DNA of 36,996 nt from Bradyrhizobium sp. STM 3843 (GCF_000239815.1 NZ_CAFK01000349.1:11-37006), one strand, 5' to 3'; positions 27,159 through 35,262 are shown, counted from the stretch's first letter. The notes: a model not told the origin generated them from the sequence alone. Made by a program: numbers and translations.

Positions 27159-27854
27159 ATGTTCAAGACCGTTTTGACGCTATTTCGGGGCAGTGTCGCC
27201 GTGGTTGAGGAGGAGCTGCAGGATCGCACGGCGCTCGTGCTCCTGGATCAACAGATGCGCGATGGCGCGGCGGCCGTCGATCGCAGCAAGCGCGCGCTCG
27301 CGATCGCGATCGCGCAGGACCAGCAGGAGGGCAAGCGGCTCGAGGCCATCAGTGGCCGGATCGCCGACCTCGAAGTCCGCGCCACTGCAGCCCTCGACGG
27401 GGCCCGCGACGATCTCGCGCGGGAGGCCGCGCAGGCGATCGCCAATCTGGAAGCCGAGCGCGACGCCGCCAACACCGCGCGGGCGCTGTTTGCGGCCGAG
27501 ATCACGAGACTGAAGCGTCACGTGGCCAATGCCGAGGCGCGGATCAATGAGCTCGATCGCGGCCGGCGCATCGCGCGCGCCTCCGAAGCGGTGCGCGCCT
27601 TGCGCCGTGGCGGCATCGAGGCGGCGCGACCTTACGAATGCACCTTGCCGGAAGCGGAAGCGACCTTGAAGCGCCTGCGCGAACGCCAGATCGAGGCGCA
27701 AGCCGCCGACGAAGCGCTGATGGAGCTCGATGCCGCGACCGGTCCGCTGAGCGTCGCCGAGAAGCTCGCGGAGCAGGGGTTCGGCCCCCGCATCAAGAGC
27801 ACGGCTGACGACGTCTTGGCGCGGCTCAAGGCCAAGCGCGCCAGCGCGAACTGA
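27159..27854 (+). CDS. PspA/IM30-like protein
   Basis: A 231-residue, almost entirely helical protein of the PspA/IM30 (phage-shock/Vipp1) type. An amphipathic N-terminal helix (MFKTVLTLFRGSVAVVEEEL) is followed by long charged coiled coils rich in Ala, Glu and Arg, such as ALAIAIAQDQQEGKRLEA and NTARALFAAEITRLKRHVA. PspA-family proteins bind stressed inner membranes and help preserve the proton gradient. Start ATG 27159 has GGGAG 8 bases upstream; frames extending further left would overlap the operators. The family call rests on layout and length, since similarity is diffuse in such proteins. It is followed at 48 bases by a YiaA/YiaB-type gene. Confidence 0.75.
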   Translation: MFKTVLTLFRGSVAVVEEELQDRTALVLLDQQMRDGAAAVDRSKRALAIAIAQDQQEGKRLEAISGRIADLEVRATAALDGARDDLAREAAQAIANLEAERDAANTARALFAAEITRLKRHVANAEARINELDRGRRIARASEAVRALRRGGIEAARPYECTLPEAEATLKRLRERQIEAQAADEALMELDAATGPLSVAEKLAEQGFGPRIKSTADDVLARLKAKRASAN

Positions 27855-27902
27855 GCAATATCCCTTCGATCAACCACCAACCCACCTCAACAGGAGACGA
27901 CC

Positions 27903-28178
27903 ATGAACCAGAATGCTCAACCTCACAGCGGCGCTTGGGTCACCTTCACCTACGCCTCCTTCGCGGCTTCCGCCTTTCTCGTCGCGCTCGGCATCTTCTT
28001 CCTGCCGATCGATCTCTGGATGAAGGGTTATCTGACCATGGGCGTCGTGATGCTGGTGCAGACCTGCGTGACGCTGACCAAGACCGTCCGCGACAATCAC
28101 GAGAGCGGCAAGCTGGTGAACCGTATCGAGGATGCCAAGGCCGAACGCCTGCTGATGGAGGTCTCCAAGGCGGCTTAG
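27903..28178 (+). CDS. YiaA/YiaB family inner-membrane protein
   Basis: A 91-residue protein with two transmembrane helices at about 12-34 and 41-60. The motif set WVTFTYASFAASAFLVALGIF, then LWMKGYLTMGVVMLVQTCVTLTKTVRD, is characteristic of the YiaAB domain. The function of the family is not established. A good ribosome-binding site (AGGAGACGACC) precedes the ATG. It follows the PspA-like gene closely, and the pairing of PspA-like and YiaAB genes suggests a joint inner-membrane stress role. The stop codon lies in the first unit of a short degenerate tandem repeat. Confidence 0.9.
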   Translation: MNQNAQPHSGAWVTFTYASFAASAFLVALGIFFLPIDLWMKGYLTMGVVMLVQTCVTLTKTVRDNHESGKLVNRIEDAKAERLLMEVSKAA

Positions 28179-28222
28179 AAAAATGCAGCCTAGAACAAGG
28201 CGGCCCAGAAATGGCGGCCTGA
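28167..28222. repeat. Degenerate 14-16 bp tandem repeat at the end of the YiaAB gene
   Basis: Four successive related units follow one another: AAGGCGGCTTAGAA, a diverged AAATGCAGCCTAGAAC, AAGGCGGCCCAGAA and ATGGCGGCCTGA. The first unit contains the stop codon of the YiaAB gene, so unit changes could extend or shorten the protein. Confidence 0.6.
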
Positions 28223-28242
28223 TCCGGCGAGCATAGGAGCAG

Positions 28243-28270
28243 GGCGGCGCATGTCATCGGATGCGCCGCC
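28243..28270. terminator. Hairpin behind the PspA/YiaAB operon
   Basis: GGCGGCGCAT (28243-28252) and ATGCGCCGCC (28261-28270) form a perfect 10-bp stem with an 8-base loop, 65 bases past the YiaAB stop. No T-run follows, so termination would be weak or Rho-assisted. Confidence 0.5.
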
Positions 28271-28294
28271 CCGCCGCCTGCCGCAACAGGGATG

Positions 28295-28317
28295 CGCAAG
28301 GTATCATTTACCTTGCG
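28295..28317. promoter_or_regulatory. Inverted repeat ahead of the five-gene E1/GNAT operon
   Basis: CGCAAGGTA (28295-28303) and TACCTTGCG (28309-28317) are perfect 9-base arms around TCATT, about 90 bases before the first gene of the operon. It may be an operator for that operon or a second hairpin ending the PspA/YiaAB transcript. No promoter elements can be assigned with confidence. Confidence 0.45.
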
Positions 28318-28403
28318 GAACACCGCGGAGCCCGCGTGCTGAAGGTCCTTAATGCACGCGGCGTATGGATGATGGCAGGGCAGGGCGCAGCGAGGTAACA
28401 CAA

Positions 28404-29471
28404 ATGGCGTCTGTTGACGGCGGCACGCCGACATCGGGCGAAGCGAGGGATCGTGCGAAAGCCGGCTCGGCGATGGCGCGCCTCGGTGGCCACGCAGCCT
28501 TCTGGCTGAAGGCGCTGACGCAACCGACCATCGACCTCACCTTGCGCACCCATGCAGGGCTGCGAACGCGGATCGTCGAGGCGCCAGGCCTGTCGCTCTC
28601 CCAGGACGAACTCGCCGCCCTCGTTGACCAGCTGCGCAGTGTCGCCGCCAAGACGCTGCCGCAGGAGAGCCTCAGCTACGGCATCTTCTCGGGCGAGCCC
28701 GAGCGGCTATCGCGCGCGATTGTCACGCTGATCTGCGAGGAGAAAACGGGACGTCCGATCGCCTTCAATGCGCTGTCAGTGATGGACGTCCGGCTCGACG
28801 GCGAGCCGGTCGAGGTGACGCATCTTGGCCTCGTGATGGTCGATCCGGATGTGCGTGGGCAGGGGCTGTCCTGGGTGCTCTATGGCCTCACCGCACTGGT
28901 GCTGTTCGCGCGCGACGGTCTGCGCCCGAAATGGATCTCCAATGTCACGCAGGTGCCGGCCGTGGTTGGCATGGTCAGCGACACCTTCTCCGACGTCTAT
29001 CCGTCACCGCTGCCGCAGGCACGGCAGAGCTTTGCCCATCTGCAGCTGGCACGCGGCATCATGACGCGTCATCGCGCGGTGTTCGGCGTCGGCGAGGAGG
29101 CCGGCTTCGACGAGGCGCGCTCTGTCATCACCAATGCCTATACCGGTGGTTCGGACGCGCTGAAGAAGACTTTCGAGATCGCGCCGAAGCACCGCAACGA
29201 GATCTACAATGCCTTCTGCGCCCGCGAGCTGGACTATGAACGCGGCGATGATGTGCTGCAGATCGGGCGCATCGATCTCGCCGGCGCGCGCCGTTACGTG
29301 TTGAGCGAGGTGCCGCATGGCTCCTTGCCGGCGCTGCTCGCCGCATCCGTGATGCTGGCGCTGCAGCGCCTGGTGCTGCCGCTCGTCTACTGGCTGGACG
29401 ACACGCGCCCCTTCGGCTCGCTGAGGCCGCGGGAGCGCGACACCGTCCAGAAGGCCGGAGGGCAGGGATGA
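28404..29471 (+). CDS. GNAT-like acyltransferase with C-terminal membrane helix (operon gene 1)
   Basis: A 355-residue protein. The central part contains THLGLVMVDPDVRGQGLSWV (about 139-158), matching the acyl-CoA pyrophosphate loop (R-G-x-G) of GNAT-fold transferases. The preceding strand ALSVMDVRLDGEPVEVTH fits the same fold. Near the C-terminus, LPALLAASVMLALQRLVLPL (about 308-327) is a likely membrane helix, so the enzyme may be tethered to the inner membrane. Start ATG 28404 has GAGG 8 bases upstream; an ATG at 28365 lacks one. The stop overlaps the next gene as ATGA. The acceptor is unknown; N-acyl amino-acid synthase-like activity is one possibility. Confidence 0.75.
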   Translation: MASVDGGTPTSGEARDRAKAGSAMARLGGHAAFWLKALTQPTIDLTLRTHAGLRTRIVEAPGLSLSQDELAALVDQLRSVAAKTLPQESLSYGIFSGEPERLSRAIVTLICEEKTGRPIAFNALSVMDVRLDGEPVEVTHLGLVMVDPDVRGQGLSWVLYGLTALVLFARDGLRPKWISNVTQVPAVVGMVSDTFSDVYPSPLPQARQSFAHLQLARGIMTRHRAVFGVGEEAGFDEARSVITNAYTGGSDALKKTFEIAPKHRNEIYNAFCARELDYERGDDVLQIGRIDLAGARRYVLSEVPHGSLPALLAASVMLALQRLVLPLVYWLDDTRPFGSLRPRERDTVQKAGGQG

Positions 29472-30343
29472 GCTTCGACTACTGGTCCTTCACCACCCGC
29501 AATGTCGGCTTCATCGATCCGCGCGAGCAGCAATTGCTGCGCGATGCCTGCGTGTTCGTCTGCGGCGTCGGCGGCATGGGCGGCGCGGCCTTGATGGCGC
29601 TGGCGCGCGCCGGCGTCGGCCGTTTCGTGATCGCCGACATCGATCGTTTCGAAGTGTCCAATCTCAACCGCCAGGTGTTTGCGTTTGCCGATGAAGTCGG
29701 CCGCGAGAAGGCGGAAGTCGCCGCGGAAGCCGCACGACGCATCAACCCGACCATCGCGATCGACGTGCTGGGCGCGAACTGGACCGACGAATTGCCCGCC
29801 ATCGCGCGGCGCTGTCCGGTGATCGTCAACGGAATGGATGATATCGCTGCCGGCATTCACCTCTATCGCACGGCGCGCGATGCGGATGCGACCGTGATCG
29901 ACGCCTACATGTCGCCGTTGCCGTCCGTGATCGTGGTCCGCCCTGACGATCCCCGGCCCGAACAGCGGCTCGGCTTTCCCACGCTCGCCAAGGATTGGCG
30001 CGAGATCAGCGAAGACGACCGGCGCAAGGCGATGCTCGCCGAGATCGAGCACGTGATGCTGCATTCCTCCTCGCGCAATCATGTCGATCTCGCCATCGCC
30101 GGCGAGGTCGCAGCCGGCCGCCGCAGCCGGATGTCGCTGGCGCCGATGGTGATCACCACGGGAATGCTGATGGCCTATGAGGCGATCGCGCTGATCCTGG
30201 GCAACCGCTCGGGCACCGATTGTCGCGGCTGGTTCTTCAATCCCTATCGGCCGGCAATCGAGAAGCCGCGCAACCCGCTGATGGCTGCGATGCTGCGTCC
30301 GCTGGTCCGGCGTGCGATCGCGAAATTGACGAGCGGCCAATGA
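29468..30343 (+). CDS. ThiF/MoeB/E1-like adenylyltransferase (operon gene 2)
   Basis: A 291-residue E1-superfamily enzyme, which uses ATP to adenylate a C-terminal carboxylate. Seen directly are the nucleotide loop GVGGMG at 33-38, the acidic pair and Arg of DIDRFEVSNLNRQ at 57-69, Lys81 in GREKAE and the aspartates of NGMDD at 124-125, so the adenylation site looks intact. The C-terminal half lacks the paired CxxC zinc ligands of ThiF and MoeB. A catalytic cysteine in the usual crossover position is not obvious (VIDAYMSPLPSV). No ubiquitin-like partner (ThiS/MoaD type) is encoded nearby. Both ends overlap neighbours by 4 bp. The substrate may be a small molecule or a peptide end. Confidence 0.88.
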   Translation: MSFDYWSFTTRNVGFIDPREQQLLRDACVFVCGVGGMGGAALMALARAGVGRFVIADIDRFEVSNLNRQVFAFADEVGREKAEVAAEAARRINPTIAIDVLGANWTDELPAIARRCPVIVNGMDDIAAGIHLYRTARDADATVIDAYMSPLPSVIVVRPDDPRPEQRLGFPTLAKDWREISEDDRRKAMLAEIEHVMLHSSSRNHVDLAIAGEVAAGRRSRMSLAPMVITTGMLMAYEAIALILGNRSGTDCRGWFFNPYRPAIEKPRNPLMAAMLRPLVRRAIAKLTSGQ

Positions 30344-31539
30344 CCCCGGGCATCACCGCCGATTCCATCGTCAATCTGTGCGGCGCGATCGGCCTCGCGG
30401 TCGCGATGATGACCTTCTATCGCCGTGATCCGCGGAGCCCGCTGACCTTTCGCCTGCTGCTCGCGCTCGGCGTGATTGCGATCCTGTTCCTGGTGCGCGG
30501 GGTGGCCTGGTGGAGCGGCAGCGCGACGCTCGATGATATCTCGGTGCTTCCGGCGGCGCTGATCCCGCTCGGCGCCCTCATTGTCACCGAGGGCATCCTG
30601 CGCCGCCACGCGCCGCGCGCGGTGAAGTTGGCTGCGCTCGTCGGCGGCCTGCTGCTCGGTTTCGGCGGCACTCTCGGGCTTGAGCGTTTCGCCATGCCCT
30701 ATGCCGTCGTCCTGGCGCTATTCCAGCTCGCCGCCTTCGTCACCTGCGGGGTTCTGCTCGCCACGCGCGACCGCGCGGCACTGATGGCGTCGGAGAACCG
30801 CAGCATCGGCCGGCTCGCGGTCGGTGCGCTGGTCGTGATCCCCTTCATCCTCACCGATTTCCGCACGCTGTTTCCGGAGATTCCGGTGCGCCTCGGCGCG
30901 CTCGGCGCACTGCTGACGGTGACGGTGATGCTGATTGCGGGCGGTGGTGCGGAGACGCGGCGCCATGGGCTGACGCTGATGGCGGTGCGCCTGGTGTCTT
31001 CGGCGCTGCTCGGCTGTGCGGCCGCCTTTATTGCATCCGACGTCGATGCGGCGCAGATCATCCGCTTCTGCGCCGTCGCGGTCGCGGGCGTGCTGACGAT
31101 CGGGCTGATGACTGACGCGCTGCGCGCTTTGTTTGAATCGCAGGAGCCCGGCGTGCTGAATTCGGTTGCGGCATCCCCGGCGCGGACCCGCGACCAGCTC
31201 ATCGGCGAACTCGCGCGCCACCCGATCTTCGAGAGCGCGTGCCGCTATCGCGAAGGCGAGCTTGCAGCTTACGATCCGCCGTTGCTGCACGATTTCCTGT
31301 CGCGGCAGCGTGTGCTGCGCCGCTCCGATGCGCCATGGGGCCTGCCGGCGACCGATCCGGCGACCGAGCGCATGGTTTCGCTGATGACGGCCAACGCCGC
31401 CACGCATCTGATCGTGCTGTCGCATGATCCCGTCGACCTGATCGCACTGGCGGTGCCGGTGACCTCGGCCGACCCTGCCACCGAGACCGCGCTCGCACTG
31501 GTGCGGCGGCTGCTCGCCCTGACGCCGGAGGCCGCATGA
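30340..31539 (+). CDS. Polytopic membrane protein (operon gene 3)
   Basis: A 399-residue protein. The first 280 residues contain about eight hydrophobic helices, such as IVNLCGAIGLAVAMMTF, LLLALGVIAILFLVRGV and LAVGALVVIPFILTDF. The last 120 residues are hydrophilic and probably cytoplasmic (SPARTRDQLIGELARHPIFE, then MTANAATHLIVLSHDPVDL). The start ATG 30340 forms an ATGA overlap with the E1-like gene; earlier starts in the frame lie inside that gene. No transporter or enzyme family is recognised. In context it may recruit the soluble enzymes to the membrane or carry the pathway's substrate or product. Confidence 0.8.
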   Translation: MTPGITADSIVNLCGAIGLAVAMMTFYRRDPRSPLTFRLLLALGVIAILFLVRGVAWWSGSATLDDISVLPAALIPLGALIVTEGILRRHAPRAVKLAALVGGLLLGFGGTLGLERFAMPYAVVLALFQLAAFVTCGVLLATRDRAALMASENRSIGRLAVGALVVIPFILTDFRTLFPEIPVRLGALGALLTVTVMLIAGGGAETRRHGLTLMAVRLVSSALLGCAAAFIASDVDAAQIIRFCAVAVAGVLTIGLMTDALRALFESQEPGVLNSVAASPARTRDQLIGELARHPIFESACRYREGELAAYDPPLLHDFLSRQRVLRRSDAPWGLPATDPATERMVSLMTANAATHLIVLSHDPVDLIALAVPVTSADPATETALALVRRLLALTPEAA

Positions 31540-32660
31540 CGATCGAGATCCGCGAAGGAGATCGCAAGGCCGCTTTCGATGCGGCGCTCGAGGCCTATGG
31601 CCGCCAGAGTCTCTATGTGCCGCCGCTGTGGAGCGATTTCGACCGGATGTTCGATTCCGAGCGAAATCCGTTCGTCACCGAGGGCCACGGCCGTTATGCG
31701 CTGTTCTCGGCGCATCGGGACGGCCGTCCGGTCGGGCGCATCGCGGCCTCGATCCACGATGCCGCCAACCGCAAGTTCGGCACCAATGTCGGTGCGTTCG
31801 GCTTCTTCGATTGCATCGATGATGCCGAGGTGGCCGACGCACTGCTGGGAGCCGCCGAACGCTGGCTCGGCGCGCGCGGTGTCGGCTCCATCTCGGGCAA
31901 TTTCAATCTGACGGCGATGCAGCAAATCGGGGTCGTGACCGACGGCTTCGACCATGCGCCGTTCACCGACATGATGTGGAGCCCGCCGCACATTGCTCGC
32001 CATCTCGAGCGCGCCGGCTATGCGAAGGGCTTTCCGATGACGACCTTCGAGATCGCGCTCGAGGACGTCAGCCCGGCGCAACTCATCGGCGACAAGCAGC
32101 GCCAGATCCTCGATGACGCCGAGTTCGTCTGGCAGCCGATCTCGCGCTCGGCCTTCAAGGCGCGGCTGGAGGATGCGCGCCTCATCCTCAACGACGGCTT
32201 CGCCGAGAACCCGATGTTCGTGCCGCCGAGCGCGGCGGAATATCTGTTCCAGGCCGGCGACATGATGTGGATCATCGACAAGCGGATATCGACCGTGGTC
32301 TATCACCGCGGACGGCCCGCTGGTGCGATCATCGCGATTCCCGATCTCAATCCGCTCGTGAAGGCGCTCGGTGGCCGCATCGGGCCGTCGGCGCCGTTCC
32401 GCCTGCTGCATCACCGGCTCACCAACACCCGTGCCGTGCTGATCTATCAATCGGTGTGTCGCGACCTGCACAATCGTGGGCTCAATGGCGCCATGCTGTA
32501 TCGGACCCTGCAGGCGTTGAAGCACGCCGGTTACCGGACGCTCGGCGGCACCTGGATCGCCGACGTCAACGGTGCATCGCTACGGCAGGCCGAGAAGGTC
32601 GGGGCGAAGCCGCTGCATAGGCTACATCTCTTCACCAAGCCGCTTGCGGCCGCCGCATGA
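31536..32660 (+). CDS. GNAT-superfamily protein, YghO-like (operon gene 4)
   Basis: A 374-residue protein resembling the YghO-like group of GNAT-fold proteins. The N-terminal half has SLYVPPLWSDFDRMFDSERN, RDGRPVGRIAASIHDAANRK and FGFFDCIDDAEVADALL, a very characteristic run for that group. The C-terminal part is a second GNAT-like segment (LIYQSVCRDLHNRGLNGAML, HAGYRTLGGTWIADVN), where the usual Asn of the acyl-CoA site is present. The biochemical role of YghO-like proteins is unknown. It overlaps both neighbours by 4 bp. With gene 1 it gives the operon two acyltransferase-like proteins, which could act in succession. Confidence 0.82.
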   Translation: MTIEIREGDRKAAFDAALEAYGRQSLYVPPLWSDFDRMFDSERNPFVTEGHGRYALFSAHRDGRPVGRIAASIHDAANRKFGTNVGAFGFFDCIDDAEVADALLGAAERWLGARGVGSISGNFNLTAMQQIGVVTDGFDHAPFTDMMWSPPHIARHLERAGYAKGFPMTTFEIALEDVSPAQLIGDKQRQILDDAEFVWQPISRSAFKARLEDARLILNDGFAENPMFVPPSAAEYLFQAGDMMWIIDKRISTVVYHRGRPAGAIIAIPDLNPLVKALGGRIGPSAPFRLLHHRLTNTRAVLIYQSVCRDLHNRGLNGAMLYRTLQALKHAGYRTLGGTWIADVNGASLRQAEKVGAKPLHRLHLFTKPLAAAA

Positions 32661-33654
32661 GCATGCTGTCGCCCGAGCTGTTGCGCGAACTCGTCGCCGA
32701 GGCCAGGCTGGCGCCGAGCGTGCACAACATCCAGCCGACGCGCTGGCGTCTCGCGGCCGATTGCCGTCTCGTGCTGCTCGACGATTGCATGGTGCGTGTC
32801 CCGGTCGCGGATCCGAGCGGACACGATGTGCGGATCTCGCACGGCGCGGCGCTAGAAGGCATGAGCCTCGCGCTCGGCCGCCGCGGCCTCTCTCGATCGT
32901 CGACATCGCGCCAGCGCCGGAGCAGTCGCCGTCGCGTCATGCGGCCATCTGCACGCTGACCATCGCGGACTCAGGGCGCGACGATCCGCTGGGCGATGCG
33001 GTGTCGCGGCGCATGGCATGGCGCGGGGCCTTCGTCAGCAGCCCGGATGATGACGCCGCGTTGCGCACGATTGCGGCCGGGCGCGACGATGTCGTCTGCA
33101 TCCGTGAGCGTGCGGCCATCGCCGAGATCGCCACCTGGGGCGACCAGGCCGAGATCTCGTTCCTGCGCCGCGACGCGCACCGCCGCGAGCTGCTGCATTG
33201 GATGCGGCTGTCGCGGCGCCATCCGCGCTATGCGCGCGATGGTCTCAACCGCGAGGCGCTCGCGATGAGTGCTGCAGAGGCGCTCGGCGCTGGCATCGTG
33301 CTGGGCAGCATCTTCCGGGCGCTGGACCGGCTCGGCCTTGCCGCAATGCTGGTCTCCGAACGGGCCAAGACCGCCTCAGCCGCCGGTCTCGTTCTGCTGT
33401 TCCGTCCGAAGCACGAGGACGCTCTGGTCTCAGGACGGCACTTCTATCGGCTCTGGCTTGCCATCGCCCGCGCCGGATTCTCCGCCTGTCCGATGTCGGC
33501 GCTCGCCGACGCGCCAGATGTCAATGCGAGGCTCTGCGCCTTGGCCAGGGTCGACGACGGCCGCCGGCTCGTGAACGTGTTCCGGGTCGGCCGGCCGCAG
33601 ACGACGAAGGCCGTTTCTCACGCAAGACTGCCGGTTGCCGATCTGATCGTCTAG
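32657..33654 (+). pseudogene. Acg-like nitroreductase, frameshifted (operon gene 5)
   Basis: A nitroreductase-fold flavoprotein gene of about 332 codons, the size of the Acg family. Frame one starts at the ATGA overlap with gene 4 and reads RLAPSVHNIQPTRWRL, the FMN-binding PSxxNxQPW-type motif, up to GAALEGMSLALGRRGL. Homology then continues in the next frame with SIVDIAPAPEQ, LGDAVSRRMAWRGAF, LNREALAMSAAEALGAGIVL and the end VADLIV. The switch lies at about 32887-32898, in a CTCTCTC run, and corresponds to the loss of one base. Either the gene is broken in this strain or the base call is wrong. Both halves are otherwise free of stops and keep family features. Confidence 0.8.
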
Positions 33655-33842
33655 CCGGCCGCGCGACCCGTTCAACGTCCGGGCAGGTGTCCTATCGCAC
33701 CGTTGCGGTGACCTTGGACGATTCCAGTTTAGAATGGGTTGCGGCTGCACCCCGGCGGCTCGATGCCTGTTATGATTACTGGACTTGCGGCACTGATACG
33801 CTATAGTTATTCATATATAACGAGGTCTGGAGGCGACTGTCG

Positions 33843-34220
33843 ATGGAGATCGAGTCCAAATCCCTGACCAGCTGCAGCGTGTCCGACGACGGCGCGGCCG
33901 TCTCGCTCGGATTCGTCGATGCGCAGGGCCGATCGGCGACGCTGAAGCTGTCGCTCAATCAGGTCGGCGCGCTGGCGATGACCTTGCCGGGGCTGATCGA
34001 CAAGGCGCTGCAGGCGCGCTTCGGCGACGCGTCGCTGCGCTATGCTTATCCGCTGGCCTCCTGGGCGCTGGAGCGCTCGTCCGATCCCGCCCAGGGCATG
34101 CTGACCTTCCGCACGGTCGACGGCTTCTCGGTGTGCTTCTCGATGCCGCTGTCACAGCAGAGCGAGCTCGGCGAGGCGCTGGCTGCGCTGCCCGCGCCGG
34201 TGATGTTGCGGGCGAATTGA
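33843..34220 (+). CDS. Uncharacterised 125-residue protein
   Basis: A small soluble protein with a strong ribosome-binding site (GGAGG 9 bases before ATG 33843). Its composition suggests alternating strands (SCSVSDDGAAVSLGFVDAQG, TLKLSLNQVGALAMTLPGL, LTFRTVDGFSVCFSMPL) and no signal peptide or membrane segment. It begins 188 bases after the nitroreductase gene and is not coupled to it. I do not recognise a family. Palindromic repeats follow immediately and separate it from the convergent dehydrogenase gene. Confidence 0.72.
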   Translation: MEIESKSLTSCSVSDDGAAVSLGFVDAQGRSATLKLSLNQVGALAMTLPGLIDKALQARFGDASLRYAYPLASWALERSSDPAQGMLTFRTVDGFSVCFSMPLSQQSELGEALAALPAPVMLRAN

Positions 34221-34254
34221 CCATGACGCTCGCGTTGCAGCCTCAAACTCGATC

Positions 34255-34356
34255 GTCATGCCCCGCGCATGCGGGGCATCCAGTATTCCAGCGCACATAG
34301 TTGGGGCACATCAGAGACCGCGGCGTACTGGATCGTCCGCCTTCGCGGACGATGAC
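34255..34356. repeat. Paired palindromic repeats between convergent genes
   Basis: ATGCCCCGC-GCAT-GCGGGGCAT at 34258-34279 and ATCGTCCGC-CTTC-GCGGACGAT at 34332-34353 form strong hairpins, bordered by GTCATG, CATCCAGTA, TACTGGAT and GATGACAG. The borders match those of the cluster at 1455-1680, so both belong to one repeat family. Lying between two converging genes, they may also act as a two-way terminator. Confidence 0.75.
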
Positions 34357-34410
34357 AGTTGTTTCGTGGTTGATGCGCTGCCTACCTACGACTCTTGGAC
34401 AATGGAGCGA

Positions 34411-35262
34411 CTACTTCCCCTTGACGAACGCGGCGAATGCATCCGCGTAGTCCGGGTGCCAGCGCGAAAGCGCTGGGCGATTTTCCACGATGTCGCCGGC
34501 CGCCCACAGGATGCGTCGCTCGTCGAGCGAACGCGGCACGTCGTTGTCCGGGCAGAGGATGTAGAAATCGCCGGCGTTGACCCGCTCCAGCATGAAGTCG
34601 ACCGTCTGCTCCGGCGTCCACGCCGCAGCCGGCTTCTCGGTGCGGCCTTTGGCAGTCAGCGGCGTGAACACGAAGCCCGGGATGAACAGATGCGCGGATA
34701 TCTGGCAATCCTTCGTGTTGCGCAGCTCGTGCTGTAGCGCCTCGGTGAAGGCCTTCACGCCGGCCTTGGAGACATTGTAGGCGGGATCGCCCGGTGGCGT
34801 GGTGATGCCCTGCTTGGAGCCGGTGTTGATGATGAGGCCAGGCTTGCCGCCCGCGATCATGTTTGGCGCGAACACCTGCGAACCGTTGATGATGCCCCAA
34901 AGGTTGACGCCCAGAATGCGCTGCCAGTTGTCGGGCGGCCCGAACATATTGCTGCCGGGCTGGATGCCGGCATTGTTCATCAGCACGTGGGTCGCCCCAA
35001 AGCGCGTCCGCACCGCGGCCTCGAGTTCCTCGACGCTGCCGCGCCGGCTGACATCGACGATCGCGGTCATGATCGAGGCGGCGCCGTCCTTCGCGATCGA
35101 TGATAGTTTCGCGGCGGCTTGTTCCAGGCGTCCGTCATCGACATCGGCGATGCAGACCTTCAGGCCGAGGCCGGCGAGCCGCATCGCGGCGGCAAGGCCT
35201 ATGCCGGAAGCTCCCCCGGTGATGACGGCGGTGTGGTCAGGCGACAAAGCAGAGTGGGGCAT
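34411..35262 (-). CDS. Short-chain dehydrogenase/reductase
   Basis: A 283-residue classical SDR oxidoreductase. The cofactor motif TGGASGIG is at 15-22, NNAG at 96-99, and the catalytic residues Ser149 (INTGSKQG), Tyr162 and Lys166 (YNVSK) are present. Asp40 at the end of the second strand (VCIADVDD) favours NAD over NADP. The C-terminal 90 residues are longer than the minimal family and contain RRILWAAGDIVENRPALSRW, a feature of a subgroup of uncharacterised SDRs. GGGAG lies about 8 bases ahead of the ATG. It diverges from an aldehyde dehydrogenase gene, so a shared alcohol/aldehyde oxidation route is possible but unproven. Confidence 0.93.
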   Translation of the reverse strand: MPHSALSPDHTAVITGGASGIGLAAAMRLAGLGLKVCIADVDDGRLEQAAAKLSSIAKDGAASIMTAIVDVSRRGSVEELEAAVRTRFGATHVLMNNAGIQPGSNMFGPPDNWQRILGVNLWGIINGSQVFAPNMIAGGKPGLIINTGSKQGITTPPGDPAYNVSKAGVKAFTEALQHELRNTKDCQISAHLFIPGFVFTPLTAKGRTEKPAAAWTPEQTVDFMLERVNAGDFYILCPDNDVPRSLDERRILWAAGDIVENRPALSRWHPDYADAFAAFVKGK

